Notes: a model not told the origin generated them from the letters alone. A stretch of 64,000 nt of DNA from Pseudomonas trivialis (GCF_001439805.1 NZ_JYLK01000004.1:124001-188000), one strand, 5' to 3'. Shown: positions 52,596 through 63,931, numbered from the stretch's first letter. Program-made: numbers and translations.

Positions 52596-53606
52596 TTAGG
52601 GCAAGGGACGTGCGGGCAGCAGGCGCGTCAGCTGCGTGTCGAGCCAGGCGACAAACGCCGGCGACGGCAGCGCATCCACCGCAAGGTACCACCAGTCAGG
52701 CTGTGCGAAGGCGCGGCACTTCACCGCGTCCTTCTCGGTCATCACCAGCGGCAATGACGGGGTAAAACTCAAGACCTCGGCGCTGTACTGCGCGTGGTCG
52801 GCAAATACATGGGGTATGGGCTGACAGTGTAGCGTTTCAAGGGTGGTGAAGAAACGCTGCGGGTTACCGATGCCGGCGACCGCATGCATGGCCTGACCCG
52901 CCTGGAAGTGGTCGACCGGCCTGCGCTCGCCGCTGTGCAGATTGATCAGTGCGGTGGGCTGCAGGCGAAAGGCAAAACCGTCTTCACGGTCGGCCCCTGA
53001 GCCGTTATATAACAGCGCATCGACGCTTTGCAGGCGCTCCACCGGCTCGCGCAGCGGCCCGGCAGGCAGGCACCGGCGGTTGCCCAGGCCACGGGCGGCA
53101 TCAATCAGGACCAGTTCAAGATCACGGGCCAGGCGGTAATGCTGCAGGCCGTCGTCAGACAGAATCAGGTCCAGGGGTTCGCTTTGCAGCAAGGCTCTTA
53201 CCGCACGACTGCGGTCGGGGTCGATCATCAGCGGCACGCCGCTGCGCTGCACGATCAGCAACGGCTCGTCGCCAGCCACGGCGGCACTGTGGACAGCCTC
53301 GACGCGCCAGGGCAGTTGCGGCGGTTTGGCGCCGTAGCCACGGCTGACCACGCCCACGCGCAGACCGGCGCGGCGACAGTGTTCGATCAACCACAGAATC
53401 AACGGCGTCTTGCCGGTGCCGCCCACGGTGATATTGCCCACCACTACGACTGGCACAGGCGCCTTGTAGATGTCGCCCTCCCCGGCCACGAAGCGCGCGC
53501 GCTTGCGCTGCACCACCCGACGATACAGACACTCCAACGGTGTCAGCAGCGCCAGGGCCGGATGGCCTGTGTACCAGGCCTTGAGCAGACGATCGGACAT
53601 TGCCAT
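52596..53606 (-). CDS. lpxK: Tetraacyldisaccharide 4'-kinase
   Basis: The 336-residue membrane-bound kinase adds the 4'-phosphate to the lipid A precursor. Signatures: [19 protein letters not shown] with Walker A near residue 62, VVSRGYGAK near 87 and [13 protein letters not shown] near 150. One-base overlap with exbD upstream (53606). Confidence 0.96.
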   Translation of the reverse strand: MAMSDRLLKAWYTGHPALALLTPLECLYRRVVQRKRARFVAGEGDIYKAPVPVVVVGNITVGGTGKTPLILWLIEHCRRAGLRVGVVSRGYGAKPPQLPWRVEAVHSAAVAGDEPLLIVQRSGVPLMIDPDRSRAVRALLQSEPLDLILSDDGLQHYRLARDLELVLIDAARGLGNRRCLPAGPLREPVERLQSVDALLYNGSGADREDGFAFRLQPTALINLHSGERRPVDHFQAGQAMHAVAGIGNPQRFFTTLETLHCQPIPHVFADHAQYSAEVLSFTPSLPLVMTEKDAVKCRAFAQPDWWYLAVDALPSPAFVAWLDTQLTRLLPARPLP

Positions 53607-54034
53607 CAGGGTTGGCCCGCCGCCTCGACGGTGCTCATGCGCAAGTGGCTGAAGCCCAGCTTGCCGGCGGCGTCCATCGCAGTGATCACGGCCTGGTGCT
53701 GGGTCTTGCCATCGGCACTGATGGACAACGGCATTTTGGTATCGCCGCCGGATTCTTTCTGCAACGCGTCCATCAGGCTGTTGAGGTCGTTTTTCTCCAG
53801 CAACTGGTTGTTCACGGTGAACACGCCATCAGCGCTGATGGCGATGTCCAACTGCTTGACCTGCTGGTCCTCGGCCAGCGAGCCGCTCACCGCTTCCGGC
53901 AGATCAACCCGCAGCGCGGTCTGCCGAGTGAACGTGGTGGTCACGACAAAAAACAGCAGCAGGATAAACACCACGTCGATCAGCGATGCGAGGTTGATAT
54001 CGACATTTTCCCGTCGCTTGCGGCGAAATTTCAC
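53606..54034 (-). CDS. exbD: ExbD/TolR-type biopolymer transport protein
   Basis: The 142-residue protein has a basic N-terminus, one membrane helix ([20 protein letters not shown], about residues 12-35) with the conserved Asp of the proton path, and a periplasmic domain. It pairs with the ExbB-like protein encoded upstream, whose stop overlaps its start (54031-54034). Location with lpxK is general for Pseudomonas, where its exact task (TonB energising or envelope upkeep) is unsettled. Confidence 0.92.
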   Translation of the reverse strand: MKFRRKRRENVDINLASLIDVVFILLLFFVVTTTFTRQTALRVDLPEAVSGSLAEDQQVKQLDIAISADGVFTVNNQLLEKNDLNSLMDALQKESGGDTKMPLSISADGKTQHQAVITAMDAAGKLGFSHLRMSTVEAAGQP

Positions 54035-54666
54035 ACCTTGTCCTCAACCAGGTCCACGTCACGGTCGCCCTGCACCACTTCCACCAGCTTGATGGCTTCC
54101 TGCTCCATGCCCACCACCAGCTCATCGATGCGCCGTTGCAGGAAACGGTGGAAGAACACCGATGGAATACCCACCATCAGACCCGCTGCGGTGGTGATCA
54201 AGGCTTTGGAAATACCGCCGGCCAACACCGCTGCGTTGGTGGTCATGCCTGACCCCATGAACGAACTGAAGATATCGATCATGCCCAGCACGGTGCCGAG
54301 CAAGCCGAGCAACGGCGCCATCGCGGCGATGGTGCCGAGCGCATTGATGTAGCGCTCCAGCTCATGAATAACGCGGGCGGCGGCCTCTTCGATGCATTCC
54401 TTCATGATCTCGCGACCATGCTTGGAGTTGGCCAGGCCCGCCGCGAGGATTTCGCCCAGGGGCGAATTGGCACGCAGTTCCTTGAGCTTCTGTTTGTCGA
54501 GCTGCTTGTTCTTGATCCAGCCCCACACCTGCCCCAGCAGATGCTCGGGGGTCACGCGACTGGCACGCAAGGTCCACAGACGTTCGGCGACGATGCCCAG
54601 CGCTGCGATGGAACTCAAGATGATCGGCAACATCATCCAACCACCGGATTTGACCAATTCCCACAC
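54031..54666 (-). CDS. exbB: ExbB/TolQ/MotA-type proton channel protein
   Basis: The 211-residue protein has three membrane helices (about residues 8-30, 115-140 and 155-180; RYINALGTIAAMAPLLGLLG and AGGISKALITTAAGLMVGIP). GTG 54666 with GAGGGG eight to nine bases before it gives the family length; an upstream frame to 54864 is spurious. First gene of the operon ending in murB; 94 bases separate it from comEC. Confidence 0.9.
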   Translation of the reverse strand: MWELVKSGGWMMLPIILSSIAALGIVAERLWTLRASRVTPEHLLGQVWGWIKNKQLDKQKLKELRANSPLGEILAAGLANSKHGREIMKECIEEAAARVIHELERYINALGTIAAMAPLLGLLGTVLGMIDIFSSFMGSGMTTNAAVLAGGISKALITTAAGLMVGIPSVFFHRFLQRRIDELVVGMEQEAIKLVEVVQGDRDVDLVEDKV

Positions 54667-54760
54667 AGTGAATGTCCCCTCGAAAAAGTGCGCCACTTTA
54701 CCATATAGGTTCGGTCGCGGGGCCCGCCCGTCGCAGGCCGTGAGCGCGTTGGATAGCGAA

Positions 54761-56986
54761 TCAGCGTAACGGTTCACGCCAGAAGCGGCGTTGCGCGCGT
54801 ACAACCGTGGCAGGCTCGAAAGCCCCCAACTGCAGGCGTACCGCCCCCTGCTCGGCGCTGTCATACACCCGGCTGCTCAATGCGCGGTAACGCTCCAGCA
54901 CCTGGGCGTGCGGATGGCCGAATGCATTGCCGCGCCCCCGCGAGATCAGCACCGACGTTGGCGCCAATTGCTGCACAAAAGCCCGGGACGACGAACTGCG
55001 GCTGCCATGGTGAGGGGCTTGCAGCCAGTCGGTGCGCACCGCGAGCGGCGAGTCGAGCAAGGCGCGCTCGGCGGCGCGATCGATATCGCCGGTGAGCAGC
55101 AAGCGTTCGCCGTTGGCCTGTACCTGCAACACGCAGGACTTCGGGTTACCATCGACGGCGCCGGACCATTGCCACAGCTCGAATGACACGCCGTCCCACT
55201 CCCAGCGTTCGCCACCGAGACAGGGTCGAGTGCCGAGGAACTCAGGCAGCCCGTCGGTTTCACCGCCCACCACTCGCTTGACCGGCAGCCCGCGCGCCAC
55301 TGCTGCCGCGCCGCCGGCGTGGTCGGCATCGGCGTGGCTGATCAGCATCAAATCCAGCGACGCGATGCCAAGTTTTTTCAGCGACGGCAACACCACCCGC
55401 GCGCCCAGGTCTGTGCCCCTCGAACGCGGGCCGGCATCGTAAAGCATGCTGTGATGGCGGGTGCGCAGGATAATCGCCTGCCCCTGGCCGACATCCAGCT
55501 GCACCACGTCCACCCGCCCGTGGGGCACCGGCTCACGCGGTGGAAACACCGCCAGCAACAGCATCGGCCACCCCAACAGCCGAAAAGGCACACCGCCCGG
55601 CAGCAGCACGATCACCGCGCCGGCCAGACTCACCAGCCAATACCCCAAGGGCACGTCAGCCGGTATCCACGCCGGCAGGTGCGCCGCCAGCAGCGCAAGG
55701 CCCTGGAACAGCAGGTCCAGCGCGCCGCCCGCCAACCACAGCATGCCCTCTCCCAGAAATGGCACCGCCAGCAGCGCAGTCCCCAGTAATGCCAACGGCA
55801 ACACCACCAGGCTGATCCAGGGCACCGCGACCAGATTGGCAAGGGGAGCACTCAGGCTGATCGGCAAATCAAGCATCAGTAACAAGGGAAAAAGACCGAT
55901 GGCGATCAACCCTTGCGGACGCGTCCAGGCCTGCCACAGGCGCCACGGGCCCAAGCGCCCGCCAAAGGCCAGTATCAACACCGCAACCGCACCGAACGAT
56001 AACCAGAATCCGGGCTGCAGACTCGCCAGCGGCTCCAGCACCAGCACCCCGTTGAGTGCCAGCAGCAACGGCCACCAGGCACCCAGGTGGCGAAAACGCA
56101 ACCGCCACAGCAGCACCAGCCCCACCATGACGCAGGCCCGCTGCACCGGTACGCCGAACCCCGCCAGCGAGCCGTAACCCAGCGCGGCAACAAACGCCAG
56201 GCCGCACGCCCAGGGCAACCACGGCCAGGTGGCGGGCCAGCAACCATAACGCGCCAGCAACGCGATCAGCCCGTAGATCAGCCCCGCCAGCAGGCCAATA
56301 TGCTGGCCGGAGATTACCAGCAGGTGCACCGTGCCGGTGTCTTGCAGCACTTGCCAGTCTTCGTCCGCCAACCCGGAGCCGTCGCCCAGCACCAGCGCGG
56401 CCAAGCCCGCTTCGCGGCCCTGGGCATCCACCGCCATCAGGCGCTGGCGCAGCGCATCGCGCCAGGCGTTGCTGGCCGGCGTCAGGCGCTCGCCGTCCTT
56501 TACCGTACCGGTCGCGCCAATGCGCTGCGCCAACAGCCAGGCTTCGTGATCGAAGCCCTGAAAGTTGAGCAGGCCGGACGGTCGCTTCAGGGTCACGGCC
56601 AACCGCCAACGCTCGCCGCTGTGCACCGCCGGCCCGCCATGCCAGGACACCCGGATGAGCCTGGGCAAGCGGGCATTGCGTGACCGGCTGTCGGCCAGCT
56701 CGAAGCGCACGCCAGTGGATGTCTGCTGCGGTAACCCGACCACCCGCCCCTCCAGCCAACGCGTCTGGCCGTCCAGTGCGGGGCTCAATCGGTCGTCCAG
56801 CGCCCGCTGCGCGCTGATGCACGCCCAGCTCAAACCGAACAGAAAAAAGGCCAGCGCGAAGGTACGAAACGGCAACAGCATCAAGGCCAGCACCAGCATC
56901 GCGAGCAGCCATCCGGTGGCCGGCAATGCCGGTAGAAAACGCAAGGTCAGCAACCCCAGCGCCAAGGCGAACATCCCTGTTTTCAT
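54761..56986 (-). CDS. comEC: ComEC/Rec2 DNA uptake channel
   Basis: The 741-residue protein has an N-terminal OB-like part, the Competence domain with about nine membrane helices (VLGDGSGLADEDWQVLQDTG, then HLLVISGQHIGLLAG near 232), and a C-terminal metallo-beta-lactamase-like domain (DVGQGQAIILRTRHHSMLYD, ISHADADHAGG near 560). It carries single-stranded DNA across the inner membrane in natural transformation. Full length and intact. Divergent from the DUF2062 gene. Confidence 0.95.
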   Translation of the reverse strand: MKTGMFALALGLLTLRFLPALPATGWLLAMLVLALMLLPFRTFALAFFLFGLSWACISAQRALDDRLSPALDGQTRWLEGRVVGLPQQTSTGVRFELADSRSRNARLPRLIRVSWHGGPAVHSGERWRLAVTLKRPSGLLNFQGFDHEAWLLAQRIGATGTVKDGERLTPASNAWRDALRQRLMAVDAQGREAGLAALVLGDGSGLADEDWQVLQDTGTVHLLVISGQHIGLLAGLIYGLIALLARYGCWPATWPWLPWACGLAFVAALGYGSLAGFGVPVQRACVMVGLVLLWRLRFRHLGAWWPLLLALNGVLVLEPLASLQPGFWLSFGAVAVLILAFGGRLGPWRLWQAWTRPQGLIAIGLFPLLLMLDLPISLSAPLANLVAVPWISLVVLPLALLGTALLAVPFLGEGMLWLAGGALDLLFQGLALLAAHLPAWIPADVPLGYWLVSLAGAVIVLLPGGVPFRLLGWPMLLLAVFPPREPVPHGRVDVVQLDVGQGQAIILRTRHHSMLYDAGPRSRGTDLGARVVLPSLKKLGIASLDLMLISHADADHAGGAAAVARGLPVKRVVGGETDGLPEFLGTRPCLGGERWEWDGVSFELWQWSGAVDGNPKSCVLQVQANGERLLLTGDIDRAAERALLDSPLAVRTDWLQAPHHGSRSSSSRAFVQQLAPTSVLISRGRGNAFGHPHAQVLERYRALSSRVYDSAEQGAVRLQLGAFEPATVVRAQRRFWREPLR

Positions 56987-57121
56987 GACTCATCCTTTGC
57001 AAGTGACCCACTCAGTCATAGCTGGGCCGCGGACGGCGCCTTTGATGTTTTGTCACAAAGTCTGAATTTTCTGTTTATAGAATGCGGGCATACTTGCCCC
57101 TCGAACTGACCTGGACCCCTT

Positions 57122-57637
57122 ATGCCCCGGCGCTTATTCAAACGGTACATGCCCGACCCCAGCAGTATCAGGGAACACAAGTCATTACAGTTTCTTGGGA
57201 CTTTGCTGCATGACCCGAACCTCTGGCACCTGAACCGCCACTCGGTGGCGCGGGCCATGGCCGTGGGCCTGTTCGCGGCCTTTATTCCGATTCCCTTGCA
57301 GATGTTATTGGCGGCAGTGCTGGCCATCGCGGTGCGCGGCAACATGCCCATCGCCGTCAGCCTGGTATGGCTGACCAATCCGATCACCATGCCGGTGGTG
57401 TTCGTGTGCACATACATGACCGGCGCCTGGCTGATGAACGTGCCGGCACGCAGCCTGCCCGACCACCTTACCTGGGAATGGATCAGCGGCCAGCTCAACA
57501 CCCTGTGGCAGCCGTTCCTGCTGGGTTCGGTGGTGCTGGGGCTGGTGCTTGGCGCCCTCGCCTACTGCCTGACCATGGGCTACTGGCGCTGGTGGGTCGC
57601 GCGCCAATGGAAGCGTCGCAAACTGCGCCGCCGCTGA
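57122..57637 (+). CDS. DUF2062 membrane protein
   Basis: The 171-residue protein has two or three hydrophobic segments (ARAMAVGLFAAFIPIPLQML, LTNPITMPVVFVCTYMTG, LLGSVVLGLVLGALAYCL) and basic ends, the DUF2062 pattern. Its place beside comEC is conserved in Pseudomonas. Function unknown. The GTG/ATG choice is not in doubt: ATG 57122 starts the conserved N-terminus MPRRLFKRYMPDP. Confidence 0.88.
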   Translation: MPRRLFKRYMPDPSSIREHKSLQFLGTLLHDPNLWHLNRHSVARAMAVGLFAAFIPIPLQMLLAAVLAIAVRGNMPIAVSLVWLTNPITMPVVFVCTYMTGAWLMNVPARSLPDHLTWEWISGQLNTLWQPFLLGSVVLGLVLGALAYCLTMGYWRWWVARQWKRRKLRRR

Positions 57638-57772
57638 AACCCGACACGCACGCTCCCGCTCAAGACCATTAATTTTCAGGATTCCAGGCCGCGCAAATGG
57701 CTACACTGCGCAGGTGGCGCGGGCCGGATGCCCGCGTGGAAGATTGATATCAGTGGTAGCAGGAGAAGTGGC

Positions 57773-59734
57773 GTGCTTAGAAGAATGGGAATTAAAGGCC
57801 GCGTACTGTTGCTGACCTTATTGCCGACCAGCCTGATGGCGTTGTTGCTGGGCGGGTATTTCACCTGGATGCAGCTCTCCGAGTTGCAGACCCAACTGCT
57901 GCAACGCGGCGAAATGATCGCCGAGCAACTGGCGCCGCTGGTGGCGCCGGCACTGAGCAGCAAGAACGCTGACCTGCTGGAACGCATCGCCACCCAATCC
58001 CTTGAGCAGACGGACGTGCGCACCGTGTCGTTCCTCGCACCGGACCGCACGCCCCTGGCCCATGCCGGCCCGACCATGCTCAACCCGCCGCCGACCGGCA
58101 ATAACTCGCACCTGCTGCAGCGCACCGGCAATGACGCCACGCGCTATCTGCTGCCGGTGTTCGGCCGTCATCGCAACCTGGCCGGCGAGCTGATCCCCGA
58201 TGAAGCCGACCGCCTGCTGGGCTGGGTCGAGGTGGAACTGTCCCACAATGGCATGCTGCTGCGCGGCTACCGCAGCCTGTTCGCCAGCCTGCTGCTGATC
58301 GCTGTCGGCCTGATCCTGACCGCCGCGCTGGCCCTGCGCATCAGCCGCACGATCAACGCGCCGATTGGCCAGATCAAGCAGGCCGTGGCCCAGCTCAAGG
58401 ACGGCAACCTGGAAACCCGCCTGCCACCGCTGGGCAGCCAGGAGCTGGACCAGCTCGCCTCGGGCATCAATCGCATGGCCGAAACCCTGCAGAACGCCCG
58501 CGAAGAACTGCAACACAGCATCGATCAGGCCACCGAAGACGTACGCCAGAACCTGGAAACCATCGAAATCCAGAACATCGAGCTGGACCTGGCCCGCAAG
58601 GAGGCCCTGGAAGCCAGTCGCATCAAGTCGGAGTTCCTGGCCAACATGAGCCATGAGATCCGCACCCCGCTCAACGGCATCCTGGGCTTCACCCACCTGC
58701 TGCAAAAAAGCGAACTCTCGCCGCGCCAGCTGGATTACCTGGGCACCATCGAAAAATCCGCCGACAACCTGCTGGGCATCATCAACGAGATCCTTGATTT
58801 CTCGAAGATCGAGGCCGGCAAGCTGGTGCTCGACAGCGTGCCGTTCAACCTGCGCGACCTGCTGCAGGACACCCTGACCATCCTCGCCCCCGCCGCCCAT
58901 GCCAAGCAGCTGGAACTGGTCAGCCTGGTGTACCGCGACACCCCGCTGGCGCTGGTCGGCGACCCGCTGCGCCTCAAGCAGATCCTGACCAACCTGATCA
59001 GCAACGCGATCAAGTTCACCCGCGAAGGCACCATCGTTGCCCGCGCCATGATCGAAGACGAACAGGAAGACAGCGTACAACTGCGCATCAGCGTGCAGGA
59101 CACCGGCATCGGCCTGTCCAGCCAGGATGTGCGCGCGCTGTTCCAGGCGTTCAGCCAGGCCGACAATTCGCTGTCGCGCCAGCCCGGCGGCACCGGCCTG
59201 GGGCTGGTGATTTCCAAGCGCCTGATCGAGCAGATGGGCGGCGAAATCGGCGTCGACAGCACACCGGGCGAAGGCTCGGAGTTCTGGATCAGCCTCAACC
59301 TGCCCAAGACCCGCGACGACGTCGACGACCTGCCCTCTGCGCCGCTGCTTGGCCGGCGCGTTGCCGTGCTGGAGAACCACGAACTGGCGCGCCAGGCCCT
59401 GCAACATCAACTGGAAGACTGCGGTCTGACAGTGACGCCATTCAATACCCTGGAAAACCTGACCAACGGCATCACCAGCGCCCACCAGACCGAACAGGCC
59501 ATCGATCTGGCGGTGCTTGGCGTGACCGCCAACGACATTCCGCCCGAGCGCCTCAACCAGCACCTGTGGGACCTCGAACATCTGGGTTGCAAGGTGCTGG
59601 TGCTGTGCCCGACCACCGAACAGATGCTCTTCAACCAGTCCGTGCCCAACCCCAACAGCCAGTTGCAGGCCAAACCTGCGTGCACGCGCAAACTGCGCCG
59701 TGCCCTGGCCGACCTGATCAGCCCGCGTCCCTAG
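57773..59734 (+). CDS. gacS: GacS hybrid sensor kinase, truncated by an amber codon
   Basis: The frame from GTG 57773 (AGGAG at 57761) encodes 653 residues before TAG at 59732-59734. Present: two membrane helices (about 10-30 and 165-187), HAMP, the kinase with phospho-accepting His294 in [12 protein letters not shown], the ATP-binding boxes ([30 protein letters not shown]) and the first pseudo-receiver. Missing are the receiver Asp717 and HPt His863, which follow in the same frame behind the stop. GacS passes phosphate from His to Asp to His to GacA, so this product should not signal. Without the stop the frame is exactly 917 codons, the normal GacS length. Confidence 0.93.
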   Translation: MLRRMGIKGRVLLLTLLPTSLMALLLGGYFTWMQLSELQTQLLQRGEMIAEQLAPLVAPALSSKNADLLERIATQSLEQTDVRTVSFLAPDRTPLAHAGPTMLNPPPTGNNSHLLQRTGNDATRYLLPVFGRHRNLAGELIPDEADRLLGWVEVELSHNGMLLRGYRSLFASLLLIAVGLILTAALALRISRTINAPIGQIKQAVAQLKDGNLETRLPPLGSQELDQLASGINRMAETLQNAREELQHSIDQATEDVRQNLETIEIQNIELDLARKEALEASRIKSEFLANMSHEIRTPLNGILGFTHLLQKSELSPRQLDYLGTIEKSADNLLGIINEILDFSKIEAGKLVLDSVPFNLRDLLQDTLTILAPAAHAKQLELVSLVYRDTPLALVGDPLRLKQILTNLISNAIKFTREGTIVARAMIEDEQEDSVQLRISVQDTGIGLSSQDVRALFQAFSQADNSLSRQPGGTGLGLVISKRLIEQMGGEIGVDSTPGEGSEFWISLNLPKTRDDVDDLPSAPLLGRRVAVLENHELARQALQHQLEDCGLTVTPFNTLENLTNGITSAHQTEQAIDLAVLGVTANDIPPERLNQHLWDLEHLGCKVLVLCPTTEQMLFNQSVPNPNSQLQAKPACTRKLRRALADLISPRP

Positions 59735-60526
59735 CGCGCCGAGCCTGGCGAGCCACTGTCCAGCCGTGCACCGCGAGTGCTCTGCGTCGACGACAACCCG
59801 GCCAACCTGTTGCTGGTGCAAACCCTGCTCGAAGACATGGGCGCCAAGGTGCAGGCGGTGGACAGCGGTTACGCAGCGATCAATGCGGTGAAGCAGGAAA
59901 CCTTCGACCTGGTGTTGATGGACGTGCAGATGCCGGGCATGGACGGACGCCAGAGCACCGAGGCGATTCGCCAGTGGGAAAGCGAACGCCACGGCACGCC
60001 GCTGCCGGTGGTCGCGCTCACGGCCCACGCCATGGCCAACGAAAAACGCGCGCTGCTGCAGAGCGGCATGGACGACTACCTGACCAAGCCGATCAGCGAA
60101 CGGCAACTGGCCCAGGTGGTGTTGAAATGGACCGGCCTGGCCCTGCGCAACCAGGGCCCCGAGCGGGTCACTGAAAACCTCGGCCACGGCGTGCAACTGC
60201 TGGTGCTCGACCATGAAGAAGGCCTGCGCCTGGCCGCCGGCAAGACCGACCTGGCGGCCGACATGCTTGCCATGCTGCTGGCGTCGCTGGAGGCCGACCG
60301 CCTGGCCATCACCGTCGCCCGCGAAGCCAATGACAATCAGGCCCTGATCGAACGCGTCCACCGCCTGCACGGTGCCACGCGCTACTGCGGCGTGCCGCAA
60401 CTGCGCGCCGCCTGCCAGCGCGCCGAAACCCTGCTCAAGCAGGACGATGCCAAGGCCGCGGCGGCGCTGGATGAACTGGACATGGCCATTACCCGACTGG
60501 CCAGTGAGGCACGGGTGAGCGCCTGA
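59735..60526 (+). pseudogene. gacS: 3' part of gacS (receiver and HPt) cut off by the amber codon
   Basis: The frame stays open from the TAG to TGA at 60526 and encodes the receiver (RVLCVDDNPANLLL, VLMDVQMPGMDG with Asp717) and the HPt domain (ERVHRLHGATRYCG with His863). A GTG at 59777 could restart translation, but it has no ribosome-binding site and would cut off the receiver start. The absence of other damage means that the stop is recent. It could be expressed only by readthrough or reversion. Confidence 0.88.
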
Positions 60527-60607
60527 TTCGCATTGATCAGCGATAACATACCAGGCTCATGATAGGCCGGCACCCGTGATAGGATGCCGCGCCTATTTGG
60601 AGGATCC

Positions 60608-61048
60608 ATGGCCGAACACGATTTCCGCTTCAGCTTGCTGAGCCCGCAACACACCCTGATCGAATGCCGCGCCCTGGTGCCGGGCCGTTACCAGGTGACC
60701 GGCAACGGCGGTTCGATCAAGCACGGCGACGTGCTGATCGTCACCCTGCGCGGCAGTAAAACCCTGTCGATGCGCCTGACCGTCGAAGGGGACGCACGCT
60801 ACTCCATCCGCCCCGCCGGCCAGTGGGTCGCCATGGCCCACGGGCCACAATTCGGCGAACTGGAGATTCACACCTGGAAGGTCAATTGCGACAGCTGCGA
60901 CAGCGTGCTGGAGTTTGAATTTGCCGTTGAAACCAAGCTGACCAAAGCACCGCTACAGCCAGCGGCCAACGCACGCATCAAAGAATTGGGCTGGGCCAGC
61001 GAGGGCGACAGGCACCGCTGCCCGAAATGCCAGCAGGCCGCGCAATGA
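60608..61048 (+). CDS. Conserved hypothetical with four-cysteine zinc-binding look
   Basis: The 146-residue protein has a beta-rich body and two CxxC pairs (VNCDSCDSV near 99; HRCPKCQQ near 137) able to bind zinc. GGAGG precedes ATG 60608. It follows gacS and overlaps the next gene (ATGA). Function unknown. Confidence 0.8.
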   Translation: MAEHDFRFSLLSPQHTLIECRALVPGRYQVTGNGGSIKHGDVLIVTLRGSKTLSMRLTVEGDARYSIRPAGQWVAMAHGPQFGELEIHTWKVNCDSCDSVLEFEFAVETKLTKAPLQPAANARIKELGWASEGDRHRCPKCQQAAQ

Positions 61049-61446
61049 GAGGCCTGTTGCTCATCGCCCTGGCGGCCGGCCTGAGCGGTTGCGCCGGTCA
61101 CGCAGTCAAGCTCAAGCAGGATCACAGCTACGTGGTGGAATGGATCGGCGAACGGCCGCTGATGGACGACGCGAACCTGACCGTCACCCTCGGCGCCGAT
61201 GGTCGCGCCTACGGCAACGGTGGCTGCAACCACTGGTTTGCGCCCTACACCGTCAACGGCGACACCCTCAGCTTCGGCAAGATCGGCAGCACCCGCAAGC
61301 TCTGCGCCGAGGCCCTGATGGAGCAGGAACAGCGCTTCTTCCAGGCCCTGCAAAGCGTGCAACGCTGGGATATCTCGCCTACCGAACAGACCCGCTTCTG
61401 GCCGGCCGAAGGCAAACCGATTCGCCTGTGGCTCGAAGAAGGCTGA
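61045..61446 (+). CDS. META-domain (HslJ-like) lipoprotein
   Basis: The 133-residue protein has a lipoprotein signal (MRGLLLIALAAGLSGC, Cys near residue 16) and a META/HslJ-like domain (GADGRAYGNGGCNHWFAPY, KIGSTRKLCAEALMEQEQRF). HslJ-type proteins sit in the outer membrane and relate to heat or novobiocin tolerance. ATG overlaps the previous stop. Confidence 0.88.
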   Translation: MRGLLLIALAAGLSGCAGHAVKLKQDHSYVVEWIGERPLMDDANLTVTLGADGRAYGNGGCNHWFAPYTVNGDTLSFGKIGSTRKLCAEALMEQEQRFFQALQSVQRWDISPTEQTRFWPAEGKPIRLWLEEG

Positions 61447-61468
61447 TCGCAAGGTTGGCGCAAACCGA

Positions 61469-61560
61469 ATGTGGGAGGGGGCTTGCTCCCGATAGCGGTG
61501 TATCAGTCAACCGATGTATGGACTGACACTCTGCAATCGGGAGCAAGCCCCCTCCCACAT
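61469..61560. repeat. REPIN of the GTGGGAGGGGGCTTG family
   Basis: Inverted arms ATGTGGGAGGGGGCTTGCTC and its complement, with inner TCAGTC/GACTGA, in the same family as 11128-11216. It lies between two convergent genes and likely ends both transcripts. Confidence 0.9.
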
Positions 61561-61579
61561 GTGTTTTGGGGTATGCCCT

Positions 61580-62041
61580 TTAGCCGCGCAACGCCTTGAG
61601 CTTGGCCAGCACCCCCGCCGCCGTCTGCTCGCCCATCAACTGCTCGCGCACCTTGCCCTTGTCGTCAATGATGTAGGTCACCGGCAACGCCTCGCTGCGC
61701 GGGATATCAAAGAGCTCTTCGGGGTCCTGCGCCAATACGGTGAACTTGATCCCCAGCTTCTCGCTGGCGGCCTTGAGTTCCTCGCCCTGCACATTGTCGA
61801 AATTGACCCCGAACACGCCGATATTCTGGGCTTTCAACTGTTCGGATAACGCATTGAGCTCGGGGATTTCCGTGCGGCACGGGCCACACCATTCCGCCCA
61901 GTAGTTGACCACCAGCCACTGCTTGTCGAGGCGCTCCGCCGCCACCTTCTGGCCGTACTGATCAACGCCATAGTCATTGCCGCAGCCGCTGAGCAGCAGG
62001 GTTGTGATGATCGCCAATGCACCGATCAGTCGCCTTGTCAT
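61580..62041 (-). CDS. TlpA-like thioredoxin-fold lipoprotein
   Basis: The 153-residue protein has a lipobox (LLLSGC, Cys near residue 20) and a thioredoxin fold with the active site WAEWCGPCRTEIPEL near 50 and cis-Pro in ALPVTYIID near 119. It is an envelope disulfide reductase of the TlpA/ResA kind, perhaps for cytochrome maturation or protein repair. No partner gene adjoins it. Confidence 0.88.
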   Translation of the reverse strand: MTRRLIGALAIITTLLLSGCGNDYGVDQYGQKVAAERLDKQWLVVNYWAEWCGPCRTEIPELNALSEQLKAQNIGVFGVNFDNVQGEELKAASEKLGIKFTVLAQDPEELFDIPRSEALPVTYIIDDKGKVREQLMGEQTAAGVLAKLKALRG

Positions 62042-62156
62042 GGAGTAATCCTTCGCAAAAATGAACGTGGGCTGCGACCGGTTGCCTCTTACGGTTTAAG
62101 GACGGGCCGCCACGCGGGTAGAATACCCGCCACCTTACGCAAGATGCGACCCGCAC

Positions 62157-63112
<956 letters not shown>

Positions 63113-63123
63113 GGTCCTGCCAC

Positions 63124-63178
63124 CCCGCTCCCACATTTTGCAATGCATGCCAAAAGTGGGAGCGGGCTTGCCCGCGAA
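63124..63178. repeat. REP palindrome after wrbA
   Basis: CCCGCTCCCAC and GTGGGAGCGGG enclose a 21-base loop with a smaller pairing (TTTTG/CAAAA); the right arm extends to GCTTGCCCGCGA. It is a terminator-like structure between convergent genes. Confidence 0.8.
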
Positions 63179-63193
63179 GGGCTCACCTGGGTC

Positions 63194-63865
63194 TCAATGA
63201 TTGACGGTATAAGCCAGCATCATCGACAGCTGACACATCGGCCGCCCGCTCTCGGCGTGCCACTGATTGAACGCGCCCTGCACCGCCGCCAGGTCCCGCA
63301 GGCTGGTGGGTGCCCTGTCGACGATCTTCTGCGCATTCAGCGCCGCCACCACGTCATCACTGGGCACGAAGGTGTCTTTGCCCACCATGCGCAAAAAGCG
63401 CGGCGCCGACAGCCCGCCCAACTGGTGGCCGTGCTTGCTCAGGTATTTCCACAACCCGACGATATCGGTCACCGGCCAGTCGGCGACAAACGCGCCGAAG
63501 CTGCCCTTTTCCTGCTCGATGTCGAGGATCATCTGCGCGTTGCGCGGCACGCTCTTGAGCTTGCCCAAGTGGCGGATGATGCGCGTGTCCTGCATCAGCC
63601 GTTCCAGGTGTTCGGCGCCCATCAGCACGACTTTTTCCGGGTCGAAACCGAAGAATACCTGCTCGAATGCCGGCCACTTGGCGTCCACCACGCTGTGCTT
63701 CAAGCCTGCGCGAAACACCCGCAACGCCAGGGTCGACAGGTAGCGGTCATCGCTGATCTTGCGCAACTGCGCGGCCGTTTTGGGCGTTGGCAGGTGGGCT
63801 TCCAGCTTGGCCGCCGAGCCGAAGCGGTTCAGACAATATTCGTTCAGCCACTTGTAATCGCGCAT
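63194..63865 (-). CDS. DNA-3-methyladenine glycosylase I-like protein
   Basis: The 223-residue protein resembles the HhH-GPD-like 3-methyladenine glycosylase group found in pseudomonads (TLALRVFRAGLKHSVVDAKW near residue 45; IIRHLGKLKSVPRNAQMIL near 95). It is longer than E. coli Tag (~187) and lacks the N-terminal zinc residues I would expect there. It removes alkylated adenine if the name is right; medium confidence. Confidence 0.6.
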   Translation of the reverse strand: MRDYKWLNEYCLNRFGSAAKLEAHLPTPKTAAQLRKISDDRYLSTLALRVFRAGLKHSVVDAKWPAFEQVFFGFDPEKVVLMGAEHLERLMQDTRIIRHLGKLKSVPRNAQMILDIEQEKGSFGAFVADWPVTDIVGLWKYLSKHGHQLGGLSAPRFLRMVGKDTFVPSDDVVAALNAQKIVDRAPTSLRDLAAVQGAFNQWHAESGRPMCQLSMMLAYTVNH

Positions 63866-63890
63866 GCCCTCTCCCGGGATTTAAATGAAA

Positions 63891-63910
63891 ACGGCGCCCG
63901 TGAGCGCCGT
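63891..63910. terminator. Hairpin between the last two genes
   Basis: ACGGCGC and GCGCCGT with a six-base loop, preceded by an A run on the plus strand, so that it ends minus-strand transcription with a T run. Confidence 0.75.
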
Positions 63911-63931
63911 CTCTCAGAGCGTTGCAGGGCC

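Noticed and set aside
57818..60400. 860-codon open frame on the minus strand opposite gacS
   Set aside because: Shadow of the gacS codons; it even bridges the amber codon, as expected for an unrelated frame.
59777..60526. Separate response-regulator/HPt gene
   Set aside because: It is in the same frame as gacS, starts inside the receiver domain, has no ribosome-binding site, and completes the exact GacS length.
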